Origin: Natronospira bacteriovora
GTDB lineage: Bacteria; Pseudomonadota; Gammaproteobacteria; Natronospirales; Natronospiraceae
DNA: 54,102 nucleotides
Assembly (NCBI RefSeq): GCF_030848495.1
Contig: NZ_JAVDDT010000012.1
Coordinates: 1-54,102 of the forward strand
Direction of reading: 5' to 3'
Position numbers and translations under genes: made by a program
Shown here: piece by piece, positions 1 to 9,315 of the stretch
Layout: the number at the start of each line of letters is the position of its first letter
Position numbering within the stretch: the stretch's first letter is position 1
Notes under the pieces: generated by a model
What the model was told of the DNA's origin: nothing
Seen by the model: only the letters and a program-made list of their open reading frames with translations
Databases searched by the model: none

Positions 1-301
1 CCCTGAGCCGGCAACCACACCCGAATTTCCTCCCCGCTTTTCCGCGAAGAGCCAAAATTTTTCACCGCGGATAGACGGGGAAGGAGCGGGCCGCCGGGGC
101 CGCCTCCGCCAGGCGACCACGGCACGCGGACGCCGGTGGGCGCGAAATCGGCGTAATCAGGCGCTTCCTGTTAGAATGTGCGGCTTTCCCGGCCCGCCCC
201 CAGCCGCGGCAGCGGTGCCGGAGCCACCCGCGCCGGGCAAGGCGGACGGGTGCGAAACACCGGATTCGCCTTTCCTTCGAGCATTCAATTTCAGGGAGCC
301 A
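1..301. other. Non-coding region upstream of mdh
   Basis: No convincing gene lies here. The reading frame of mdh stays open back to the window edge, but the upstream translation is low-complexity Pro/Arg/Ala and unlike any malate dehydrogenase N-terminus. A TAGAAT hexamer at 172-177 could be a -10 box, but no good -35 is present at the right distance, so I do not call a promoter. The only firm element is the AGGGAG ribosome-binding site just before the mdh start. Confidence 0.4.
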
Positions 302-1279
302 ATGATGAAGAAACCGCTTCGCGTCACCATTACCGGGGCCGCCGGCCAGATCGGCTACGCCCTCGCCTTCCGCATCGCCTCCGGCGACATGCTGGGCAAG
401 GATCAGCCGGTCATCCTGCAGCTGCTGGAAATCCCCCCGGCCATGGACGCGCTCAAGGGTGTGGCCATGGAACTGGATGACTGTGCCTTCCCGCTGCTGC
501 AGGACATCATCTGCACCGATGACCCCAACGTGGGCTTCAAGGACAGCAATGTGGCCCTGCTGGTCGGCGCCCGCCCGCGCGGCCCCGGCATGGAGCGCAA
601 GGACCTGCTGGAAGCCAATGGCAAGATCTTCGGGCCCCAGGGCAAGGCCATCAACGACCACGCCAGCCGCGACGTCAAGGTGCTGGTGGTAGGCAACCCG
701 GCCAATACCAATGCCCTGATCGCCCAGGCCAATGCGCCGGACATCAATCCGCGCCAGTTCACCGCCATGACCCGGCTGGATCACAACCGTGCCCTGGCCC
801 AGCTGGCCGGCAAGACCGGCCAGCATCACACCGCCATCAAGGGCATGATCATCTGGGGCAACCACTCCGCTACCCAGTATCCGGACATCGCTCACTGCAC
901 GGTGGACGGCAAGGGTGCCAAGGATCTGGTGGACGAAGGCTGGTACAAGGACGATTTCATTCCCACGGTTCAGCAGCGCGGTGCCGCCATCATCAAGGCC
1001 CGCGGCGCCTCCTCGGCCGCTTCCGCCGCCTCCGCAGCCATCGACCACATCCGCGACTGGCACCTGGGCAGCAACGGCGAATGGGTCAGCATGGCCGTTC
1101 CCAGTGATGGCAGCTACGACATCAAGGAAGGCGTGATCTACTCCTTCCCGGTCATCTGCAAGGACGGCGATTACGAGATCGTTCAGGGTCTCGATATCGA
1201 TGACTTCAGCCGGGAACGCATGGACCTGACGGACAAGGAACTGCGTGAAGAGCGCGACGGTGTGAAGGATCTGCTGTAA
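302..1279 (+). CDS. mdh: Malate dehydrogenase (NAD-dependent, cytoplasmic type)
   Basis: This enzyme interconverts malate and oxaloacetate in the TCA cycle. The 325-residue product has the normal family length. It starts with the Rossmann motif TGAAGQIGY (about residues 11-19). Other family landmarks are the substrate-binding loop [16 protein letters not shown], the [10 protein letters not shown] segment, TRLDHNRA, and the catalytic-histidine segment IWGNHS. This is the pattern of the group that resembles cytosolic and actinobacterial MDH rather than E. coli Mdh. The start at 302 is chosen because AGGGAG lies just upstream and the Rossmann strand follows at once; a second ATG follows directly at 305. 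It is a single-gene unit closed by a strong terminator. Confidence 0.95.
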   Translation: MMKKPLRVTITGAAGQIGYALAFRIASGDMLGKDQPVILQLLEIPPAMDALKGVAMELDDCAFPLLQDIICTDDPNVGFKDSNVALLVGARPRGPGMERKDLLEANGKIFGPQGKAINDHASRDVKVLVVGNPANTNALIAQANAPDINPRQFTAMTRLDHNRALAQLAGKTGQHHTAIKGMIIWGNHSATQYPDIAHCTVDGKGAKDLVDEGWYKDDFIPTVQQRGAAIIKARGASSAASAASAAIDHIRDWHLGSNGEWVSMAVPSDGSYDIKEGVIYSFPVICKDGDYEIVQGLDIDDFSRERMDLTDKELREERDGVKDLL

Positions 1280-1303
1280 ACCGCCCTTTCGCCGTCCATC
1301 CGG

Positions 1304-1336
1304 AAAAGCCCGCCAATCACTGGCGGGCTTTTTTTT
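1304..1336 (+). terminator. Rho-independent terminator of mdh
   Basis: A 12-bp stem (1304-1315 with 1321-1332) around a 5-nt loop ends in a run of eight T (1329-1336). It starts 25 bases after the mdh stop. The minus-strand copy also ends in four T, so it may weakly stop the convergent response-regulator gene too. Confidence 0.9.
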
Positions 1337-1402
1337 GGTTCTTCGCGGAGAAGCGGGAAGCGGATTCGGGTTGGGTTGCCGAGGCGGGTCTTGGCGGCAG
1401 TG

Positions 1403-2488
1403 CTAGCCACTGCCTCGCTGGCGTTCTCCGCCGCCGCCGAAAACCTCCTGCAGGCGGCTGATCACTCGAGATGCGGAAGCCGCGGGCAACCGCTCCAGCA
1501 TTTTCTTCAGCCGGCTGAACAGGGCCTCCTCGAGCTGCGCGGCGGGATCATCACCGGGTGAACCGGCCTGTGGCCGCAGGACGATGCCACCGCTTCCCTG
1601 CCTGGCCGCCGCCTGCACGGCCGCCTGCGCGGCCTTGTAGATGGCCTCGATACTTTCGGACTCGTCACTGCCCGGCAGATAGGCGCCCACTGCGACCTGA
1701 AGCCGGATGCCGTGCTCACCGGCAAAGCGACGCTCGCCCAGGGTCTCGCTGATACGTTCAGCCAGGGCGCGGACACCCTCGGCATCGCATTCCGGGCACA
1801 CGGCCGCGAAACGGGCACTGCCCAGGCGAGCAATCACGTCTTCCTCGCGCAGGGTGGCCGCCAGCTGCTGACCCACCTCCCGCAGCACATCCACGGCCAC
1901 CCGTTTGCCCCGTTCCCTGACCAGGGACTCGAAATCCAGGATATCCAGACGCATGACGGCCATGGGCAGGTCGTGACGCAGGCCCCAGGCACGACTCTCC
2001 CGCAGGCGCTGCTCGAAATAACGGCTGTTACCAAGACCGGTAACCGTGTCCTGGATATTGGCTTCTTCCAACTCGCTGGTACGCCGACGCATGCGATCGT
2101 GGGTGGCATGGGCGCGGGCGCGGGCCAGCAGCTGGGCCCGGTCGAAGGGTTTGGTGATGAAATCGGTGGCACCCAGATCCAGGGCCTTGTCCCGTGCTTC
2201 ATCTTCATCGTTGCCGGTCACGATGATGACCGGCAGCTCCCGGATCCGCTCCTCACCGGAATCCCGGATTCGCCCCAGGAGCTCGAAGCCATCCATGCCC
2301 GGCATGCCCACATCCGTGAACAGGGCCAGAATTTCGGGATCCTTGTGCAGACGATCCCAGGCGGCCAGCCCGTCCACTTCCACGATCAGATCGAACTCGG
2401 CATCCAGAATCTTGCTGGCCGACAGCCGCATGACCTTGGAATCGTCGGCGACCAGTATGCGTGGCCGGGCTTCACTGGCATCACTCAT
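1403..2488 (-). CDS. Response regulator with degenerate GGDEF domain
   Basis: A 361-residue cytoplasmic signalling protein. Residues about 9-125 form a receiver domain with all key residues: acidic pair D15/D16, phosphoacceptor D59, T91 and K113. Residues about 140-300 form a GGDEF-like domain, recognisable from the opening DTVTGLGN segment. The active-site motif is G-S-A-R-F (223-227) in place of G-G-D-E-F, so diguanylate cyclase activity is not expected. The tail (about 315-361) is helical and Gly-rich. It probably works as a phosphorylation-controlled partner or c-di-GMP/GTP-sensing adaptor; that is inference. The ATG at 2488 follows a GAGGAT ribosome-binding site. It is transcribed alone, convergent with mdh and divergent from fadE. 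Confidence 0.85.
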   Translation of the reverse strand: MSDASEARPRILVADDSKVMRLSASKILDAEFDLIVEVDGLAAWDRLHKDPEILALFTDVGMPGMDGFELLGRIRDSGEERIRELPVIIVTGNDEDEARDKALDLGATDFITKPFDRAQLLARARAHATHDRMRRRTSELEEANIQDTVTGLGNSRYFEQRLRESRAWGLRHDLPMAVMRLDILDFESLVRERGKRVAVDVLREVGQQLAATLREEDVIARLGSARFAAVCPECDAEGVRALAERISETLGERRFAGEHGIRLQVAVGAYLPGSDESESIEAIYKAAQAAVQAAARQGSGGIVLRPQAGSPGDDPAAQLEEALFSRLKKMLERLPAASASRVISRLQEVFGGGGERQRGSG

Positions 2489-2780
2489 CGGCTTGAAATC
2501 CTCATCGGCTTGAGCCCTGTCCCTGCGACATCACGACCGCCCCACGGAATGCGGCCGCCTTTTCCAGCTTATGTACTGTCGACCCCGCCCGCCCCCCCGC
2601 GTGCCATGCCTGCAGAAGCGGCGAAATGCTTTCACTGCGGCGCTCACCATTCTATAGTGACCACGCAGATTCGGCACCGGTGTCCGGCACCGGCCTTGCC
2701 GCACGGGGGGGCGTTCCTTGCTCCATACTCTTTACCATAGCTGGAATTGATCCAGTCTGGCGACATTCGGGAGTCGAACC

Positions 2781-5282
2781 TTGATAACCGCCATCACCAT
2801 CGCCGCCATGTTCCTGATGGTCCTGATCCTTCTCTACCGGGGATCGGGGCTGCTGCTCACGACCTTCAGTCTCGCTCTGCTGCTCGCGGCCTACAGTGCC
2901 TATCAGGCCATCGTGGGTGACGTTGGCCCCGGGGTGATCGCGAGCTGGAGCATCCTGTTGCTGGCCGCCGTGGTATTCAATATACGACCGCTGCGACGAC
3001 GGCTGATCAGCAGCCCCGGCCTGAAAGCCTTCCGTCGCATCATGCCCGACATGTCGGACACCGAACGCGAGGCCCTCGAGGCTGGCACCGTGTGGTGGGA
3101 AGGCGAACTGTTTTCCGGTCGCCCGGACTGGAACCAGCTCTCGGCCCTGCCGGCCGGGGTGCTCAGTGACGAGGAACAGGCCTTCCTGGATGGGCCGGTG
3201 CAGGAACTCTGCGCCATGGTGGATGAATGGAAGGTCACTCACGAATGGGGGGACCTGCCTCCCGAGGCCTGGGCCTTCATCAAGGAAAATGGCTTTTTCG
3301 CCATGATCATTCCAAAGGCCTATGGTGGCCTTGAGTTCTCGGCTCTGGCCCAGTCGGAAGTGCTGACCCGAGTGGCCGGACACAGCCCGACGGCCGCTTC
3401 GCTGATCGCCGTACCCAACTCACTCGGCCCGGGTGAACTGCTGGAAAAATACGGTACCGATGAGCAGAAGAACCACTATCTGCCGAGACTGGCACGGGGC
3501 GAGGAAATCCCCTGCTTCGGCCTGACCGGGCCGCGCAATGGCTCGGATGCCGCCTCCCTGACCGACACCGGCATCGTCTGCAAGGGTGAGTGGCAGGGGC
3601 AGGAGGTGACCGGCATTCGCCTGAACTGGAAGAAGCGCTACATCACCCTGGCGCCTGTGGCCACGGTACTGGGTCTCGCCTTCAGGCTGTATGACCCGGA
3701 TCACCTGATGGGCGACACCGACGATTACGGCATCACCGCGGCCCTCATTCCTACCGATCTGCCGGGTGTTACCACCGGGCGACGGCACTTCCCCCTCAAC
3801 ATCCCCTTCCAGAATGGCCCCACGGAAGGCGAAGACGTGTTCATCCCCCTGGATTTCATCATCGGCGGGCCGGCCATGGCCGGTCAGGGCTGGCGCATGC
3901 TGATGGAATGCCTGGCGGCCGGGCGGGCCATTTCCCTGCCGTCCAACACCACGGGGGGTGCCCTGGCGGGTATCTACTCCACGGGCGCCTATGCCCGACT
4001 GCGCCGGCAGTTCAACATGCCCATCGGCAAGTTTGAAGGCGTGGAAGAGGCCCTGGCGCGCATGGGCGGCTATGGCTGGATCATGGACGCCGCCCGGCGC
4101 GTCACCGCCACCGCCATTGATCAGGGGCAGGAACCACCGGTGGCCGGCGCCATCCTCAAGTACCACGTAACCGAGATGGCGCGCGTGGTGGGCAATGACG
4201 TCATGGACGTGCAGGCCGGCAAGGCCATCTGCATGGGGCCGCGCAACAATACGGCCCGGGGCTATCAGAGCATTCCCATTGCCATCACGGTGGAAGGAGC
4301 CAACATCCTGACCCGCAACATGATCATCTTCGGTCAGGGTGCCATCCGCTGCCACCCCTGGGTACTCAAGCAATTGCACGCCGCCCTGGAGACGGATCAG
4401 AAGAAGGCCGTGCGCGAATACGACGCGGCTCTGTTCGGTCACCTGGGCTTTACCATGAGCAATGCCGTCCGGGCCTTCTGGCTGGGCCTGACCCGGGGAC
4501 GTGGCACCAGCGCCCCGGGCGGCGATACCCGGCGCTACTACCAGCACATCAGCCGTTTCAGTGCCGCCTTCGCCCTGATGGCCGATGTCAGCATGCTCAC
4601 CCTGGGTGGTGCACTCAAGAAACGCGAACGCATTTCCGCGCGGCTCGGGGACATGCTCAGCTACATGTACCTGGCCTCCATGGTGCTCAAGCGCTATGAG
4701 GATCTCGGCCGGCCCGGGGATGACCTGCCTTTCGTGGAATGGGCCTGCCGTGACCTGATTTACAAGCTCCAGGAACAGCTTCATGGCCTGCTGCGAAACT
4801 TTCCCAGCCCCTTACTGGCGCGCATCCTGCGGCTGATGGTATTTCCCCGAGGGCGCAGTTTCTCCGCTCCCAGTGATGCCCTGGGCCACCAGATCGCCGA
4901 TCGCCTCATCAGTGAAAGCTCCAGCCGGGAGCGGCTCACGCGACCGGTCTATGTTGGCCAGGACGGGCCCATGAAACAGCTGGCGGATGCCCTGGCCATG
5001 GTGGACGCCGTCGAGCCACTGGAGAAGCGGGTGCGGGAGGCCGTTCGCAATGGCCGCATTCCGCACCGGGCAGCGGCGGAACAGTATCGCCTCGCCGGGG
5101 AGGCCGGCATTCTGGACGACGAGGAATGCAAACTCATGCTGCGTTACGACGCCCTGCTGACGGAAATCATCGCGGTGGACGACTTCGACGGCCGGGAACT
5201 GGGCACACGCCCCTTCGACGGCATTCCGGCCCACAGCGGCACTGACCGGGATGCCGGCCAACGTGACCACGTTGACGCCTGA
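2781..5282 (+). CDS. fadE: Acyl-CoA dehydrogenase FadE
   Basis: This enzyme catalyses the first, FAD-dependent step of fatty-acid beta-oxidation. The 833-residue protein matches E. coli FadE in length and along its whole course: two N-terminal hydrophobic segments (about 1-25 and 33-65), the TVWWEGELF region, the acyl-CoA dehydrogenase core (VPNSLGPGELL, LTGPRNGSDA, FPLNIPFQNGPT, AITVEGANILTR) and the FadE-specific C-terminal domain. The start is a TTG at 2781 with GGGAG about 8 bases upstream, which gives the expected N-terminus; the first in-frame ATG (2808) would cut the first membrane segment. Its 3' end overlaps the next gene by 32 bases, so the two are probably co-transcribed. Confidence 0.95.
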   Translation: MITAITIAAMFLMVLILLYRGSGLLLTTFSLALLLAAYSAYQAIVGDVGPGVIASWSILLLAAVVFNIRPLRRRLISSPGLKAFRRIMPDMSDTEREALEAGTVWWEGELFSGRPDWNQLSALPAGVLSDEEQAFLDGPVQELCAMVDEWKVTHEWGDLPPEAWAFIKENGFFAMIIPKAYGGLEFSALAQSEVLTRVAGHSPTAASLIAVPNSLGPGELLEKYGTDEQKNHYLPRLARGEEIPCFGLTGPRNGSDAASLTDTGIVCKGEWQGQEVTGIRLNWKKRYITLAPVATVLGLAFRLYDPDHLMGDTDDYGITAALIPTDLPGVTTGRRHFPLNIPFQNGPTEGEDVFIPLDFIIGGPAMAGQGWRMLMECLAAGRAISLPSNTTGGALAGIYSTGAYARLRRQFNMPIGKFEGVEEALARMGGYGWIMDAARRVTATAIDQGQEPPVAGAILKYHVTEMARVVGNDVMDVQAGKAICMGPRNNTARGYQSIPIAITVEGANILTRNMIIFGQGAIRCHPWVLKQLHAALETDQKKAVREYDAALFGHLGFTMSNAVRAFWLGLTRGRGTSAPGGDTRRYYQHISRFSAAFALMADVSMLTLGGALKKRERISARLGDMLSYMYLASMVLKRYEDLGRPGDDLPFVEWACRDLIYKLQEQLHGLLRNFPSPLLARILRLMVFPRGRSFSAPSDALGHQIADRLISESSSRERLTRPVYVGQDGPMKQLADALAMVDAVEPLEKRVREAVRNGRIPHRAAAEQYRLAGEAGILDDEECKLMLRYDALLTEIIAVDDFDGRELGTRPFDGIPAHSGTDRDAGQRDHVDA

Positions 5283-6501
5283 CAACGGCGAGGTCATTTA
5301 TGAGGTGACCCTGGAGGTCGCCCCCAGGCGCATCGAGGATTTCGACGCCTGGCTACCCGGCCATGTGCGGGAACTGCTGGCCCAGCCGGGTTTCTTCGCG
5401 GCACGCATCCAGCGTGACCGGGAAAAGGCAGCAGACGGCTGGCATCGACGGGTAGTGAGCTACCGGCTGCGCAACCGCGAAGCCCTGGACGACTATCTGG
5501 CCGGGCCTGCGGAGGCCCTGCGGGCCGATGGCGTTGAGCGCTTTGGCAAGCAGATGCGTGCCAGTCGGCGGGTACTGACCGTGAAGGCCCATCTGAGCGA
5601 TCTGGGCGAGTGCGAAAACTGCGCCAGCCCGCTATACGGTCAGTATTGTCGCGACTGCGGCCAGCGCCGGGACTCCCCCATTCAGAGCCTGCCCCGGATG
5701 GGCCGGGAAGCGCTGGATCACCTGTTCAATGCCGACAGCCGAATCTGGCGCACCCTGCGCGATCTTGCCCTGCGGCCGGGGGCACTGACCCATCGCTACC
5801 TGCACGGGGGCCGGGTACATTACACGCCACCGTTCCGGCTCTACATTCTTCTCAGCCTGCTGTTCTTCCTTGGCCTCTCCCTGCTCGGGGGGCAGAACCT
5901 GCCCTTGTTCCAGTTCGGGGCCGAGCCACTGTCGGCGGATGTGAGCCGCCAGGACGAGCAGATCGAACGCGGCATACAGCGTTGCCTGGAATCGGACATG
6001 AGCGCATTCGGCATCGGTTTTGCCGGCCTGGAGCCGGAACGCCTGACCCGGCGCATGCGCACCCTCTGCATCCAGGTCGCCGCCGGCGACACTCAGGGCG
6101 TCTATCGTCAGGTCCTGGGCAATGCCTCAACCGCCCTGTTCCTGATGCTGCCCCTGATGGCGGGCTTCATGCGGGTGATCTACCCGCTATCGCGGCGGTA
6201 TTTCGTCAATCACCTGCTCTTTCTCACCCACTTCCACGCCTTCCTCTTCCTGCTCCTGATCGTTCTGGGCGGCAACAGCCTGCTGGCCACTCGACTGGAC
6301 ATCGGCGGTGCCTGGCTGGGCTGGACATGGGCCATCGGGGTGGTGTGGATATTCATCTGGCTGGGCATGGCCCTGCGCCGGGTCTATGCACAGGGCTACT
6401 TCCTGACCGCCGTGAAATACCTCTTGCTGGCCGGTGCCTATCTGTTCGCACTGCCGCTGCTGATCGTGGCCCTCCTGATCTGGACCCTCGCCGGCTTCTG
6501 A
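5251..6501 (+). CDS. DUF4286–DUF3667 fusion membrane protein
   Basis: A 416-residue protein of unknown function made of two modules. Residues about 14-112 resemble DUF4286, a small ferredoxin-like fold; the typical IYEV start of that family appears at residues 15-18. Residues about 119-416 resemble DUF3667: a zinc-ribbon-like C-x2-C...C-x2-C (C121, C124, C133, C136), an amphipathic stretch, and about five hydrophobic helices (about 192-212, 300-320, 330-350, 358-378, 390-414). The zinc-binding part should face the cytoplasm. The gene begins 32 bases inside fadE, suggesting translational coupling. No catalytic residues are visible. The fusion is inferred from one uninterrupted frame. Confidence 0.8.
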   Translation: MPANVTTLTPDNGEVIYEVTLEVAPRRIEDFDAWLPGHVRELLAQPGFFAARIQRDREKAADGWHRRVVSYRLRNREALDDYLAGPAEALRADGVERFGKQMRASRRVLTVKAHLSDLGECENCASPLYGQYCRDCGQRRDSPIQSLPRMGREALDHLFNADSRIWRTLRDLALRPGALTHRYLHGGRVHYTPPFRLYILLSLLFFLGLSLLGGQNLPLFQFGAEPLSADVSRQDEQIERGIQRCLESDMSAFGIGFAGLEPERLTRRMRTLCIQVAAGDTQGVYRQVLGNASTALFLMLPLMAGFMRVIYPLSRRYFVNHLLFLTHFHAFLFLLLIVLGGNSLLATRLDIGGAWLGWTWAIGVVWIFIWLGMALRRVYAQGYFLTAVKYLLLAGAYLFALPLLIVALLIWTLAGF

Positions 6502-6511
6502 CAGCATGGCT

Positions 6512-7798
6512 TCAGGGCCGGTGATCGTCGGTATTGGGCTCTTCCTGCCGGCTCCAGTCGGGTTCTTCCGGCTCGACTTCCGTGCGTGGATCCATTTCCG
6601 AAATCAGGGTGGAACCCGTACGCGGCATGGCCACGAAGGGCTCCTGGTCTTCCACGGCCACTTCGGCCGGGCGCCGACGCAGCGCGGTAATGACCGCGGC
6701 AACGGCACACACCAGCGCGATGAACAGGAACAGGCCCTGGGGCCCGATCAGGGCCATCAGAAGAGCCGCCCCAACCGGGCCCAGGGTGGCGCCGACACCA
6801 TAGGTCTTGATCAGCGTCGCACTGGTGGACACCAGTTGCTGCTGATTGACGTAGTCGGTGACATGGGCCACCGACACGGGATAGATGGTCGCACCCACGC
6901 CCCCCATGAGCCCGGCCAGGATCAACAGTGGCCACATGCCGGTGTCACCCAGCAGGGCGAGGGCAAGGCTGATGACACTCACCAGCGCCAGCAGCAGCAC
7001 CAGCACATTGAGGCGGTCATAGAAGTCGGAAACATGCCCCACCGGCCACTGCAGCACCAGGCCGGACAGCACGGCCACCCCCATGAGCAGTGACACACCC
7101 CCGGTAGTCAGGCCGATGTTGGTACCGTACACGGCACCCAGGGCATAGAAAGCACCGAACATCAGCCCGGCGGCGAAACAGCCACCCACGCCGAACGGGG
7201 CCAGGCGCATGAGATGACGCAGACGGGTGCGCACGCCCTGGGGCGCCTGGGGGTGGACACTGCGACTGAGCGCGATGGGCACCAGGCAGAGGGAGAACAG
7301 CAGGCCGGCCACGAAGTACAGCTCCAGGCCTTCCACATCGGCCAGGTTGAGAAGGAACTGTCCGAGTCCGAGCCCGAGAAAACTGATGACCATGTAGAAC
7401 GAGAAAACCCGGCCTCGCATCCGGGGTTCGGCCCGCTCGTTCAGCCAGCTCTCGATGACGATGAACATCCCCATCATGGTCATGCCGTTGATGATTCGAA
7501 GCACAATCCAGATCCAGGGGCTGAGGATCAGACCGTGCACCATGATGACGGCGCAGCTCAGGGCGGCGAAAGCGGCAAAGGCACGGATATGCCCCACACG
7601 ATGAATGATGCGGTAGCAGACGATGCCACCCAGCATCATGCCGGCATAAAAGCCGCCCATGATCAGACCGATCAGGGGATCCGCCAGTCCGCTGATACCC
7701 ATCTTGAGACTGAGCAGGGTCCCCAGCAGGCCGCTCCCCAGCAACAGGAGGAAGGTGGAGAAAAGCAGCGCCGCCAGCGATAGCAGGGTCTGCCGCAT
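6512..7798 (-). CDS. MFS transporter, YcaD-like
   Basis: A 428-residue inner-membrane carrier with about twelve hydrophobic helices. The pattern matches the E. coli YcaD group of the major facilitator superfamily: an acidic residue in VIESWLNE at the fourth helix, GRVFSFYM in the central cytoplasmic loop region, QWPVGHVSD in the second half and YPVSVAHVTDYV near helix ten. The substrate is unknown. The C-terminal 45 residues are a charged acidic cytoplasmic tail. The start at 7798 is preferred over a start 28 codons upstream because AAGGAC lies just before it and the first helix follows directly. It ends 10 bases from the convergent DUF3667 gene. Confidence 0.85.
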   Translation of the reverse strand: MRQTLLSLAALLFSTFLLLLGSGLLGTLLSLKMGISGLADPLIGLIMGGFYAGMMLGGIVCYRIIHRVGHIRAFAAFAALSCAVIMVHGLILSPWIWIVLRIINGMTMMGMFIVIESWLNERAEPRMRGRVFSFYMVISFLGLGLGQFLLNLADVEGLELYFVAGLLFSLCLVPIALSRSVHPQAPQGVRTRLRHLMRLAPFGVGGCFAAGLMFGAFYALGAVYGTNIGLTTGGVSLLMGVAVLSGLVLQWPVGHVSDFYDRLNVLVLLLALVSVISLALALLGDTGMWPLLILAGLMGGVGATIYPVSVAHVTDYVNQQQLVSTSATLIKTYGVGATLGPVGAALLMALIGPQGLFLFIALVCAVAAVITALRRRPAEVAVEDQEPFVAMPRTGSTLISEMDPRTEVEPEEPDWSRQEEPNTDDHRP

Positions 7799-7949
7799 CG
7801 TCAGCTGTCCTTGTTGGCGAATGGTGAAGGTGTGAGCGTCATGATGAAGGCTTGCCGGTGAGAGCGGCAAGGCCCCCGTCACGGAATCGCCAGCCGCTGC
7901 GGTTCCGGGTCAAGGTCCTTGCAGCACCCGTTGCAGAAGGGAAAAGCGT

Positions 7950-9314
7950 TCAGCGCATGCCGGCATTGCGCGGGTTCCAGTCTTCACCATCATGCAGCCG
8001 GGGACGATGGATACGGGCGGATTTCTCGCGCGCCAGCCGGGCCGCCGCCGTATCACAGCTCCCGGTTTCGATGTAGTGAAGGGCCTGGGCAAGACTGGCT
8101 TCCTCCGGGTCGCCAAAGGCCAGCCCGGTGTCGTCCGACGCCTCGCAGGTCGGCGGCAGACCATCGAAATAGTCACCCTCGTCACTGGCATTGCGCAATT
8201 CGAAAGCGGTGGGGAAAAGCAGGAGGTCACACACATCGAATCCGTAGGAGCCGACCGGCTTGCCGAAGGTGGTGTCGCCGATGATTTCCACGTCCATGAA
8301 GGGGCGCAGACCGGTCACGATCAGTTCACTGGCGGAGGCCGTGCGTCCGGTGGCCAGCACCACCAGGCGATCCAGACCCAGCGCTGCGGTTTCCTGCTTG
8401 AAGGTTCGCGTCACGTCGTTGCCGCTGCGGGCATCGTTGTGCAGCAGTTGCACGAAAACCTCATCCACGACACGGCCGCCGCCGATCTGTCCGGCCAGTT
8501 GCTCGGCCACAGCGATGCGCCCGCCACCGTTGTAGCGCATGTCCAGAATGAGCTCATCCACGTCGGCCTCGGACAGTTCGACAAACAGCTCGTCAAGGCG
8601 CGCTCGTGCCGGCTCGATGAAGCTGCGAAAGAGAAAATAGGCCACCCGGCGCTCATCGGGAAGATCGAAGTAGCTCACCGCCGTGACGGAATCCACCGGA
8701 AACTCGGCCTTTTCCAGTTCCACGGAATACTCCTCACCGGCCGGGCGTCTCGCCGTCAGACTGACCGGCTCGCCCACCACATTGGGACCGAAGGCGGCGC
8801 CCAGGCCTTCATTGAGAAACCAGTCTTCCACCGTACGTCCGTTGATGGTCAGCAGGCGATCACCACGGCTCATGCCGGCAGCTGCCGCCGGCCCTTCCTC
8901 GAACACGTCCACGACACGATAGTCGTCCGGCGCCTCCAGCAGGGCAAGCGAGATTCCGATGCCAATGGTGATGCCTTCTTCGGTAAAGCTCAGAGTGCTC
9001 TCGCGATCCGCCAGGAAGGAAAAGCGATCAGGCGGATCCACTCGCAGGGCATCGAGCATCTGCTGGGGGGATGCGAAATGGCTTGGATCCCGCTCGGGCA
9101 TCTGGTCCACGTAGAGATACCAGGCCTGCATGATATTCCGCACCCGCCGGTTCTGCCCCACGGTGGAACAGGCCAGCTGGTTCTCCGCCTGCTGGAAACC
9201 CGCCGTCTGATTATCCTGGATGTCACTGAGACAGGCAGTGAGAATCAAGGGCGCCATGATGGCCGACAATGTCATCAGGATTGCACGACGATGGTTGGCT
9301 GGCTGTCGGGTCAT
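7950..9314 (-). CDS. S41-family peptidase, lipoprotein (CtpA/tail-specific type)
   Basis: A 454-residue exported serine peptidase. Residues 1-27 are a signal peptide ending in the lipobox LTAC with C28 as the lipidated cysteine. A PDZ-like segment (about 115-190) is followed by the S41 catalytic domain (about 220-375). The Ser/Lys dyad is best placed at S327 (TASASE) and K352 (GKPVG), 25 residues apart as in Prc and CtpB. LDMRYNGGG is the usual S41 core strand. It starts one base after the folK stop codon (TGA-C-ATG) with GGAG about 9 bases upstream, so it is translated with folB–folK although its role should lie in envelope protein turnover. The substrate cannot be deduced. Confidence 0.88.
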   Translation of the reverse strand: MTRQPANHRRAILMTLSAIMAPLILTACLSDIQDNQTAGFQQAENQLACSTVGQNRRVRNIMQAWYLYVDQMPERDPSHFASPQQMLDALRVDPPDRFSFLADRESTLSFTEEGITIGIGISLALLEAPDDYRVVDVFEEGPAAAAGMSRGDRLLTINGRTVEDWFLNEGLGAAFGPNVVGEPVSLTARRPAGEEYSVELEKAEFPVDSVTAVSYFDLPDERRVAYFLFRSFIEPARARLDELFVELSEADVDELILDMRYNGGGRIAVAEQLAGQIGGGRVVDEVFVQLLHNDARSGNDVTRTFKQETAALGLDRLVVLATGRTASASELIVTGLRPFMDVEIIGDTTFGKPVGSYGFDVCDLLLFPTAFELRNASDEGDYFDGLPPTCEASDDTGLAFGDPEEASLAQALHYIETGSCDTAAARLAREKSARIHRPRLHDGEDWNPRNAGMR

Positions 9315-9315
9315 G

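Noticed and set aside
1-301. N-terminal extension of malate dehydrogenase
   Set aside because: The frame is open upstream of 302, but the translated residues are low-complexity and the ribosome-binding site fits the start at 302.
3420-4784. Long open frame antisense to fadE
   Set aside because: It is a shadow of a GC-rich coding sequence; the plus strand is unmistakably FadE over the same bases, and the antisense translation is Gly/His-rich with no family features. The same reasoning removes the long antisense frames over dnaG (12670-14190), rpoD (14464-15993), the S9 peptidase (22871-25327) and the DhaL/DegV gene (32953-34464).
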